In this document: in pieces, positions 1-6,142 of the stretch
Layout: each line of letters begins with the position of its first letter
Position numbering within the stretch: position 1 is the first letter of the stretch
From: Alkanindiges sp.
Lineage (GTDB): Bacteria > Pseudomonadota > Gammaproteobacteria > Pseudomonadales > Moraxellaceae
Direction of reading: 5' to 3'
DNA length: 6,739 nucleotides
Assembly (NCBI GenBank): GCA_030152125.1
Contig: JASLIR010000141.1
Span: forward strand, 1-6,739
Made by a program: the position numbers and the translations under genes
Notes under the pieces: generated by a model
Told to the model about the DNA's origin: nothing
What the model saw: the letters and a program-made list of their open reading frames with translations, nothing else
The model's database searches: none

Positions 1-119
1 GCCTGATCTGCCAGTTGCATGGTGCCTTTTTGCAATTGTTGTTGTTGCAGGAAATCTTCCGTGATTAAAAACTCTTGATCCACCAGTGCATTGCCAATGG
101 AGTACAGTTCAAGCGCCAT
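1..119 (-). CDS. PfkB-family carbohydrate/adenosine kinase, N-terminal fragment (partial)
   Basis: Only the first 39 codons lie in the window; the gene continues past the left edge. The protein begins MALELYSIGNALVDQEFLIT. The early GNALVD segment (residues 9-14) is the first strand and substrate-binding loop of PfkB/ribokinase-fold kinases, and KGTMQLAD (33-40) matches the following conserved stretch of the adenosine-kinase-like branch. Members transfer phosphate from ATP to a sugar or nucleoside hydroxyl in the cytoplasm. The substrate cannot be told, because the C-terminal anion-hole motif with the catalytic Asp (GAGD) is outside the window. The start is supported by a Shine-Dalgarno GAAGGG on the minus strand about 7 nt upstream. 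The gene is divergent from the M16C protease. Family assignment is good; exact substrate is unknown. Confidence 0.82.
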   Translation of the reverse strand, partial: MALELYSIGNALVDQEFLITEDFLQQQQLQKGTMQLADQ

Positions 120-151
120 AATTGCCCTTCAAATCAGTCAATATAAAAAAT

Positions 152-160
152 TGCTATAAG
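152..160 (+). promoter_or_regulatory. Candidate extended -10 promoter for the M16C protease gene
   Basis: TGCTATAAG fits the extended -10 pattern TGnTATAAT, with five of six hexamer bases matching. There is no recognisable -35 about 17 bp upstream, which extended -10 promoters can tolerate. If used, transcription would start near 167 and leave a leader of about 258 nt before the protease start at 425. The motif sits in an AT-rich stretch where chance matches are common, so this is a weak prediction. Confidence 0.25.
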
Positions 161-326
161 GTTAGCATGACTGCCATCCTGTGGGGATGAGTGTTCCTAT
201 AAATAGATTGAAATTCTTGCAGCTAACCCGATCTAAAGCCTTATGGGTTTAAATATCCTGCCTTTGACCATTTGATCAAGCCTGATGCAGATTCATAGGG
301 CATTTGCTGGTATGCTTGCTTTAAAG

Positions 327-349
327 TGACGCATGATCTGATGACGCAT
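327..349. repeat. Direct repeat TGACGCAT x2, 15-bp period
   Basis: TGACGCAT occurs at 327-334 and again at 342-349, separated by 7 bp, about 75-100 bp upstream of the protease start. Tandem half-sites in a promoter region can bind a regulator, but a 15-bp spacing is not a whole number of helical turns and I recognise no known operator. It may be chance. Confidence 0.35.
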
Positions 350-424
350 AGCTAGTGATGAGTGATCTACTGGTGTATGGTCGAATGGGTTAGTGCCTAT
401 TAAAAATGATTTTTTGGAGTTTGC

Positions 425-3370
425 ATGACAGCTGCATTTTCAGTGACGGAAGCGAATCTGGTTCATCCTGCGTTTGAACTGGTTCGTCGCCAGTATATTC
501 CGGCTTTGTCTTCAGAGTTTCTGGAATATCGTCATCGTGCGACGGGTGCGCTGCATTATCATCTGGCCAGTAATAATGATGAAAATGTATTTTTGGTCGC
601 CTTCAGAACCCAGCCGATGGATTCGCGTGGTGTGGCACATATTCTGGAACATACGGCGCTGTGTGGTTCCAAAAAATACCCGGTGCGTGACCCGTTCTTT
701 TCCATGATCAAGCGTTCATTAAATACCTTTATGAACGCATTTACTGCTGCAGACTGGACCGCCTATCCATTTGCCACCCAAAACCGGACCGATTTTTATA
801 ACCTGTTGTCGGTGTATCTGGATGCGGCCTTTTTTGCCAATATCCATGCGCTGGATTTTGCACAGGAAGGTATCCGGGTTGAGCTGGAAAATGGCAAACC
901 AGTATTTAAAGGCATTGTATTTAATGAAATGAAAGGGGCGATGAGCTCACCAACTGACCAGCTGTATCACCGTCTGGCACATCATTTATATCCGCAAACT
1001 ACCTATCACTATAATTCCGGTGGCGACCCGGCCGATATCCCAGATTTAAGCCATCAGGACCTGCTGGACTTCTACAAGTCGCATTATCACCCGTCCAATG
1101 CCGTATTTATGACCTATGGCAACCTGACCCCACTGGAGCTGCAAAGCACGTTTGAGCAGGATGCCTTGCAGCATTTTAGCCGTAGTGAAACCCTGGCATC
1201 GGTACCGGAGCAGCGTTTAAGCCAGCCGTTGCGGGTGGAAGATGTGTATGCGGTGGATTCAGACGATTTAAGCAAGAAAACCTATATCCAGCTGGCGTGG
1301 CTATTACCGCCAAGCACTGATATTAAAACCCGGCTGGCCTTGCGCCTGATGGAAGGGGTACTACTGGAGCATTCGGCTTCGCCACTGCGTCAGTATCTGG
1401 AAACCTGTGAGCTGGGCGAGTCCACTGCACCACTGATGGGCCTGGATGACAGCAACTATGAAATGACGTTCTATTGCGGTTTGCAGGGCAGTGAAGCGGA
1501 CAAGGCCGATGCGGTTGAAGCTGGGGTGCTGCAAGTTTTGCATGATGTGGCGAGCAATCCGATTGACCCTGAGCAAGTGGAAGCGGTACTGCACCAGATT
1601 GAGCTGCAACAGCGCGAAGTCAGCGGCGATGGTATGCCCTATGGCTTAACCTTGTTATTAAACGGCTTGGGTAGTGGTATCCACGCAGGGGACCCGCTGG
1701 CAGTGTGGCAGATTGAGCCGCATCTGGCGGAAATCCGTGACTCCTTAAAAGACCCGCAATGGTTGCCGGGATTGATCCAGCAATACCTGATTGATAACCC
1801 GCACCGTGTACGCCTGACCTTAAAGCCCGACCCGGAAAAAACCGCGCGTGACCAGCAGGCCGAGCAGGCGCGTCTGGATAGCATTGAGCAAACGCTGGAT
1901 GCTGCTGCGCGTGAGCAGTTGCAACAGCAGGCTGAAGCTCTGGCGGCACGCCAGGCCCAGGAAGATGACTTATCCCTGCTGCCAAAAGTAGGTTTGCAGG
2001 ATATTCCGGCAGAACTACATATTGTGGACGGTGAAGAAAGCAGCCTGTCGGTGGCAGGCCAGCTGGTGCCATTCCACCGTTATGCTGCAGGCACCAATGG
2101 CTTGTATTATGCCCAACTGATTATTGACTTGCCGGATGATGCATTCAAATCGCCATTACTGGGTATCTATACCTCACTGATTGGCGAACTGGGTGCTGGT
2201 GAGCTGGATTATCTGGCCATTCAGCAGGCGCAATCTGCCTTGAGTGGTGGGGTGAGCTTAGGTGCCAGCATTCGTTCCAGTGTAGATGAGGCGCAACAAG
2301 CCAGTGCATTTTTAGTGCTGGCCACCAAAGCCCTGACAGAAAAATTGCCTGCGCTGGATTTGCTGAAAAAAGCCTTTACAGAATTGCGCCTGGATGAGAA
2401 AGACCGCATTCTGGAGCTATTACAGCAACGCAAGGCACGCTGGTCATCACGGCTGGCCAACTCTGGTCACAGCTACGCCCTGCAAACGGCATCCCGCGAT
2501 ATGAGTGTGGTAGCGCAGCGCGATTACTATAATGCCGGTTTGCCCGCACTGGTATGGTTTAAGGAACTGGTTACCCAGCTTGAACAGGATGAAGGCAGGC
2601 TTGATCAACTGATTGCTGATATTGCCGCATTACATCAGCGTGTGCTGGCTTCGTCCAAACGCTTTGTATTGGTGGCAGAACAGGAGAAGCTGGAAGCCAT
2701 TAGCCAGCATCTGGCTAGCGTATGGCAAGATACGGTAGTACCTGAAACAGCCCCTTTACCAACAGCAGATTTACCAGTGGCCCCACAGGGCCAGGCACAG
2801 GATATTGCCTGGCTGATTCAGGCCAATGTGCAATTTTGTGCTGCCGTTTATCCGGCAGTAGCAGTTGAACATGCCGATACTGCTACCCTGATGGTATTGG
2901 GACCATACCTGCGCAATGGCTTCCTGCATCGCGCCCTGCGTGAGCAGGGTGGCGCCTATGGTGGTGGTGCCAGCTACGATGGTAATGCCTGTGCCTTCCG
3001 TTTCCATAGCTACCGTGACCCGCGACTGGCTGAAACCTTTGCCGATTTTCAGGCCAGTATCGAGTGGCTGTTTAATGACAAGCAGGAAGCTTACCAGTTG
3101 GAAGAGGCTATTCTGGGTCTGATTGCCAGTATGGATAAGCCGGGATCGCCAGCAGGGGAAGCAGTGACGGCCTGCCATGCGATTTTGCATGGGCGTACCC
3201 CTGAGTTCAGGAAGCAGCTACGTGCAGCCTTGCTGGCTGTGACACTGGATGATTTGAAGCAGGTTGCTCGCGTATACCTGCAGGGCAAACAGCCGGTACG
3301 TGCAGTGGTGGCACCGCATGCCAAACAGGCAGCACTTGAAGAACTTGGCTTCCATGTGTTAAAGGTATAA
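425..3370 (+). CDS. M16C zinc metallopeptidase, presequence protease (PreP)-like, insulinase family
   Basis: This 981-residue protein has the full length expected for a presequence protease (subfamily M16C, near 1000 residues). The inverted zinc motif HxxEH is AHILEH, with zinc ligands His72 and His76 and catalytic base Glu75. The third zinc ligand is most likely Glu168 in GIVFNEMKG. The typical CGSKKYPVRDPF segment follows the motif (80-91). A second, inactive M16 repeat fills roughly 245-455. A helical, Gln/Ala/Glu-rich hinge (about 472-515) leads into the M16C-associated half. In the last repeat REQGGAYGGG (839-848) supplies the Arg839/Tyr845 pair that helps hold the substrate in this family. 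There is no signal peptide or membrane span, so it is probably cytoplasmic. Relatives enclose unfolded peptides in a two-bowl chamber and degrade those up to several tens of residues. The bacterial substrate is not established. The start has GGAG at 416-419, 5 nt upstream. The gene looks intact, stands alone, and ends before its own terminator. Confidence 0.95.
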   Translation: MTAAFSVTEANLVHPAFELVRRQYIPALSSEFLEYRHRATGALHYHLASNNDENVFLVAFRTQPMDSRGVAHILEHTALCGSKKYPVRDPFFSMIKRSLNTFMNAFTAADWTAYPFATQNRTDFYNLLSVYLDAAFFANIHALDFAQEGIRVELENGKPVFKGIVFNEMKGAMSSPTDQLYHRLAHHLYPQTTYHYNSGGDPADIPDLSHQDLLDFYKSHYHPSNAVFMTYGNLTPLELQSTFEQDALQHFSRSETLASVPEQRLSQPLRVEDVYAVDSDDLSKKTYIQLAWLLPPSTDIKTRLALRLMEGVLLEHSASPLRQYLETCELGESTAPLMGLDDSNYEMTFYCGLQGSEADKADAVEAGVLQVLHDVASNPIDPEQVEAVLHQIELQQREVSGDGMPYGLTLLLNGLGSGIHAGDPLAVWQIEPHLAEIRDSLKDPQWLPGLIQQYLIDNPHRVRLTLKPDPEKTARDQQAEQARLDSIEQTLDAAAREQLQQQAEALAARQAQEDDLSLLPKVGLQDIPAELHIVDGEESSLSVAGQLVPFHRYAAGTNGLYYAQLIIDLPDDAFKSPLLGIYTSLIGELGAGELDYLAIQQAQSALSGGVSLGASIRSSVDEAQQASAFLVLATKALTEKLPALDLLKKAFTELRLDEKDRILELLQQRKARWSSRLANSGHSYALQTASRDMSVVAQRDYYNAGLPALVWFKELVTQLEQDEGRLDQLIADIAALHQRVLASSKRFVLVAEQEKLEAISQHLASVWQDTVVPETAPLPTADLPVAPQGQAQDIAWLIQANVQFCAAVYPAVAVEHADTATLMVLGPYLRNGFLHRALREQGGAYGGGASYDGNACAFRFHSYRDPRLAETFADFQASIEWLFNDKQEAYQLEEAILGLIASMDKPGSPAGEAVTACHAILHGRTPEFRKQLRAALLAVTLDDLKQVARVYLQGKQPVRAVVAPHAKQAALEELGFHVLKV

Positions 3371-3385
3371 GCACAGGTGAGCCGG

Positions 3386-3417
3386 AAAAGCCATCACATG
3401 TATGTGGTGGCTTTTTT
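3386..3417 (+). terminator. Rho-independent terminator of the M16C protease gene
   Basis: AAAAGCCATCACAT (3386-3399) pairs with ATGTGGTGGCTTTT (3402-3415), with one T-G wobble. The loop is only two bases as drawn, so the top pairs probably open. A run of six T (3412-3417) follows the GC core. It begins 15 nt after the stop codon, so it ends protease transcription and separates it from pldA. The A-run on the left arm is short, so activity on the minus strand would be weaker. Confidence 0.88.
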
Positions 3418-3451
3418 ATGCATACTGAACCCGGTATACACAAGAAATTAC

Positions 3452-3460
3452 TGATATAAC
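3452..3460 (+). promoter_or_regulatory. Candidate extended -10 promoter for pldA
   Basis: TGATATAAC matches the extended -10 pattern TGnTATAAT at all but the last base. It lies between the protease terminator and pldA and would start transcription near 3467, giving a leader of about 33 nt that includes the ribosome site. No good -35 is visible at the usual distance. A second -10-like hexamer, TAAAAT at 3481-3486, is too close to the ribosome site to be the main promoter. Confidence 0.45.
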
Positions 3461-3490
3461 AGCAATACAAACTTCAGGCATAAAATAGTC

Positions 3491-3495
3491 AGGTG
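3491..3495 (+). promoter_or_regulatory. Ribosome binding site that fixes the pldA start
   Basis: AGGTG ends 4 nt before the ATG at 3500. This favours the long form of PldA. The in-frame ATG at 3563, which would give a more ordinary signal peptide, has no purine-rich Shine-Dalgarno sequence before it. The ATG at 3515 has only a weak GAG upstream. Confidence 0.65.
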
Positions 3496-3499
3496 AAAC

Positions 3500-4819
3500 A
3501 TGGAGCAACAGCAAATGATTAAACAGCCGGTTCATCCACATCATCCATTGTATAAAAACCATATGTCGCGCTGTATATCCATGGTAAGTGCTTTATTGCT
3601 GGGCATGCCGGTGGCATATGCTGCAACAGCCAGTAAAACAGGCAGTATTGCCAAAAGTGGCGCAACGGAGGTTGTACCTTCGGTTGCAAATGCCAGTGCA
3701 GAGCAGCAATACCAGCCTTCCAGCCCGGAAGCCTGTGTGGCACTGGAAGGCAGTGCCGAGCGGTTGAGCTGTTACGATTCTTTTTTTAACAAGCCTGCCA
3801 CCACGGCAGCAGCAACGGTGGGGATTACCCCTGCACAGGTGGCGGCACCTTCCAGCAGTAAGGCAGCGTCTTCTGTGGTGCTAAAGGATAGTAGGGCCGC
3901 TGTAGAGGCTAAAGCGGAACCATCCAGTGAGTTTACTGCTAGGGATGTGCTGGCAAAAATGAACCCACTGGACTGGGCAGGTAAGGCACCTAATTTTGAT
4001 CCCAGTGTGTCGCTGCTGGACCGGCGCTGGGAGTTGTCAGAGAATGCCAAGCTAGGTACCTTTCATTTAAGGGCGTATAAGCCCATTTATGTGTTGCCGG
4101 TGTTTTATGCCACCAGTGATAACAACGAACCCACCAGCCCCAATCCGGATAACCGCGCCACCACCTCACAGGATAACAAGCATGTGGAAGGCAAGTTTCA
4201 GCTCAGTTTAAAAACCAAGGCCATGGAAGGGGTGTTTGGTGACTACGGTGATTTATGGCTGGGTTATACCCAGTCTTCACACTGGCAATTATATAATGAG
4301 GATAATTCGCGGCCATTCCGGGAAACCAATTATGAGCCGGAAGCCAGCCTGATTTTTAAGACCAATTACAACCTGTTTGGTTTAAATGGACGTTTACTGG
4401 GTATCAGCCTGAACCATCAGTCCAATGGACGCTCACTACCGTTATCGCGCAGCTGGAACCGCGCTATTTTAAACATAGGCTTTGAGCGGGATAATTTTGC
4501 CCTGATGCTGCGTCCCTGGTACCGCTTTAAGGAAACTGCAAAAGATAACGACAACAAGGATATTGAGGACTATATCGGCCGTGGTGATTTACAGGCCTTT
4601 TATAAATACAAGGATCATGAGTTTTCCATGATGTTACGCCATAGCCTGAAAACCGGGGATAACGCGCGTGGTGCCGTGCAGCTGGACTGGGCATTCCCGA
4701 TCAGTCATGCCTTACGAGGCTATGTGCAGCTATTTGATGGCTATGGTGAAAGCCTGATTGACTATAACCACCGTGCTACCTATATCGGCGTGGGGGTATC
4801 CTTGCTGAACTGGTATTAA
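3500..4819 (+). CDS. pldA: Outer-membrane phospholipase A (PldA/OMPLA) with extended N-terminus
   Basis: This is a calcium-dependent outer-membrane hydrolase that cleaves acyl chains from phospholipids misplaced in the outer leaflet. The catalytic residues align with E. coli His142/Ser144/Asn156 as His306, Ser308 and Asn320 in HQSNGRS...SRSWNR, with identical spacing. PFRETNYEP follows Ser270, which matches E. coli Ser106, a calcium ligand. Asp351 matches Asp184, while the Asp149 position is Leu313. The 12-strand barrel domain spans about 165-439 and ends in an aromatic (NWY) beta-signal typical of BAM substrates. The protein is 439 residues against 289 in E. coli. The excess is N-terminal: a signal peptide with an unusually long n-region (1-24), hydrophobic core and probable cleavage after AYA (41), then a segment with Cys79 and Cys91 in the pattern C-x11-C (the second within RLSCYD), and an Ala/Ser/Thr-rich linker to about 145. 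That layout is known in other proteobacterial PldA proteins. It is the first gene of a probable two-gene unit. Confidence 0.96.
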   Translation: MEQQQMIKQPVHPHHPLYKNHMSRCISMVSALLLGMPVAYAATASKTGSIAKSGATEVVPSVANASAEQQYQPSSPEACVALEGSAERLSCYDSFFNKPATTAAATVGITPAQVAAPSSSKAASSVVLKDSRAAVEAKAEPSSEFTARDVLAKMNPLDWAGKAPNFDPSVSLLDRRWELSENAKLGTFHLRAYKPIYVLPVFYATSDNNEPTSPNPDNRATTSQDNKHVEGKFQLSLKTKAMEGVFGDYGDLWLGYTQSSHWQLYNEDNSRPFRETNYEPEASLIFKTNYNLFGLNGRLLGISLNHQSNGRSLPLSRSWNRAILNIGFERDNFALMLRPWYRFKETAKDNDNKDIEDYIGRGDLQAFYKYKDHEFSMMLRHSLKTGDNARGAVQLDWAFPISHALRGYVQLFDGYGESLIDYNHRATYIGVGVSLLNWY

Positions 4820-4884
4820 TTTTAGGTTTCTATTCAGTGGCAGGCCAATGCTGGTTACTTTTACTATTTGAAAAGTGAAAAAAT

Positions 4885-6078
4885 ATGCAGGATCAACAAC
4901 AAAAAGCTAATGATATTGTCCGGCAACTTAATGGGGGGCAATCCTGTGCGCTGCCTGAACAGCAGTGGAGCCCGGAATTGCAGCAGGCAACCTTAGAGCA
5001 GTTGACGCCGGTACAGCGCAGCCTGTTGAACGTACAGCATCTTGTGGACAGACAGCTTATCGTGCTCAGCCTGGAGGCAACAGAGCAGCAGGCAGCGGCA
5101 CTGCAAGCAACAGACAGTACTGTTTTAAAATATCCATTACGTAACTGGTTACAGAAAATATTGCCGCTGGTTTTATTGATTGCAGTGCTTACGGTAACTG
5201 CATTGATTGGCAGCGGGCTGGATCGCCTGGTAGGTGCCGGGTTTTTAATTGCTTCGCCCTGCATTATGGGCGCATTGATTGCCTATGCACAGAATTACAG
5301 CAAGCCCGCCAGTTTTTCATCGGTTATGATCAGTTTGCTGGTGTTTATGCTGGCGATTATCGTTCTTTCGGTGCTGGTGCTGCATGAAGGCGTCATTTGC
5401 CTGCTGATCGCATCGCCCATTATGTTTGCTGCTTTGTGTGCGGGTGCAGCCCTGATGCACTGGTGCTGCCGCTGGTTATGGAAGCCGCAGCGCGGTGTGT
5501 ATTCACTGGCGGTTTTACCACTGCTACTGATTCTAATCCCGGAACAGCCCGGTAATTATTTAGGCCATACGCAGCATACTCAAATCATTCATGCACCTGC
5601 ATCCGTGGTCTGGCAGCAGATTAATCATGTGACCGATATTCAGCCGGACGAGTTCAAACCCAGTGTGGTGTATGGCATTGGGGTACCTTATCCGGTTTCC
5701 GGGGTGACCAGGCAAACGCCGGAAGGACTAATCCGTGATTCAGTTTGGCAAAAAGGTGTCCGCTTTGAAGAGCTGATCCAGCAGTCGGTACCTAATGAAT
5801 ATTTACGCTGGACATACCGTTTTGAAGATGGCTCTTTTCCTAAAGGTGCGCTGGATGACCACGTGAAGGTGGGCGGGAAGTATTTTGATGTGCTGGATAC
5901 TGCATTCACGCTTAAGCCACTGGACGCGCAGCGCACACAGCTGACGCTGGATGTAAACTACCGGGTAAGCACCGAGGTGAACTTTTATGCAGGGCCATTA
6001 GCAGACTGGATGTTTAAGGATTTTTCTGCAGTGATTCTGGATTTTTATAAGAAGCGTAGTGAACAGGCTGCTAGTTAG
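4885..6078 (+). CDS. Multi-span membrane protein with C-terminal SRPBCC (START-like) domain, function unknown
   Basis: The 397-residue protein has three parts. Residues 1-85 are soluble and Gln-rich. Residues about 91-219 hold roughly five hydrophobic spans (91-110, 117-135, 147-167, 170-192, 205-219). Residues about 230-392 look like an SRPBCC/polyketide-cyclase fold: a first strand with IHAPASVVWQQI (234-245), the helix-grip body, and a long amphipathic C-terminal helix (about 369-392). Such folds bind hydrophobic ligands in a cavity; the ligand is unknown here. Basic residues precede span 1 (KYPLRNWLQK) and lie between spans 4 and 5 (RWLWKPQRG), suggesting a cytoplasmic N-terminus and, with five spans, a periplasmic SRPBCC domain. 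That domain has no cysteine. The gene starts 65 bp after pldA with no terminator between, so co-transcription is likely. The ribosome site is weak (AAGTGA), but no in-frame alternative start is closer to a good one. No enzymatic motif is recognised. Confidence 0.8.
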   Translation: MQDQQQKANDIVRQLNGGQSCALPEQQWSPELQQATLEQLTPVQRSLLNVQHLVDRQLIVLSLEATEQQAAALQATDSTVLKYPLRNWLQKILPLVLLIAVLTVTALIGSGLDRLVGAGFLIASPCIMGALIAYAQNYSKPASFSSVMISLLVFMLAIIVLSVLVLHEGVICLLIASPIMFAALCAGAALMHWCCRWLWKPQRGVYSLAVLPLLLILIPEQPGNYLGHTQHTQIIHAPASVVWQQINHVTDIQPDEFKPSVVYGIGVPYPVSGVTRQTPEGLIRDSVWQKGVRFEELIQQSVPNEYLRWTYRFEDGSFPKGALDDHVKVGGKYFDVLDTAFTLKPLDAQRTQLTLDVNYRVSTEVNFYAGPLADWMFKDFSAVILDFYKKRSEQAAS

Positions 6079-6100
6079 GCTTTTAATATTCAGTGTTGAT

Positions 6101-6137
6101 AAAAAAGATGAGCCCACGCCAAGGCTCATCTTTTTTT
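6101..6137. terminator. Bidirectional Rho-independent terminator between the SRPBCC gene and ilvA
   Basis: GATGAGCC (6107-6114) pairs perfectly with GGCTCATC (6123-6130) around an 8-nt loop. The stem is flanked by six A on the left and seven T on the right. Read on plus it ends the pldA-SRPBCC unit. Read on minus the same stem is followed by a T-run and ends ilvA, whose stop lies only a few bases away at 6143-6145. Confidence 0.95.
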
Positions 6138-6142
6138 ATAGC

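Larger units (their letters stand above)
120..424. other. Divergent intergenic region between kinase and protease genes
   Basis: These 305 bases carry no credible gene on either strand. The half next to the kinase is AT-rich, with several -10-like hexamers on both strands: TATAAA at 142-147 and TATAAG at 155-160 on plus, and TATATT on minus in the same stretch. None has a good -35 at the normal distance. Short hairpins exist (CATCC/GGATG at 175-189 and AACCC/GGGTT at 225-249), but stems of five pairs are not significant alone. TTGATCAA at 272-279 is an 8-bp palindrome. An 8-bp direct repeat is listed separately. The protease gene's ribosome site GGAG lies at 416-419. Both divergent promoters must start here or be supplied from outside. 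Confidence 0.7.

Noticed and set aside
167..190. Seven-codon frame preceded by AAGG in the divergent region
   Set aside because: Too short to call as a gene without conservation or ribosome profiling. Such frames are frequent by chance. Mentioned only under the leader hypothesis.
1620..2072. 150-codon open frame on the minus strand
   Set aside because: It lies wholly inside the M16C gene. Its Pro/Ala/His-rich product resembles no family and mirrors the codon pattern of the real gene. It is a shadow frame.
2771..3190. 139-codon open frame on the minus strand
   Set aside because: It is entirely opposite the conserved C-terminal repeat of the M16C protease and has no recognisable domain, so it is a shadow frame.
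3563..4819. Shorter pldA starting at Met22
   Set aside because: It would give a neat signal peptide, but there is no Shine-Dalgarno before 3563, while AGGTG precedes the ATG at 3500.
4893..5264. 123-codon Cys/Ser-rich frame on the minus strand
   Set aside because: It is antisense to the membrane protein gene. The cysteine richness is a by-product of reading Gln and Ala codons backwards, not a real Cys-rich protein.
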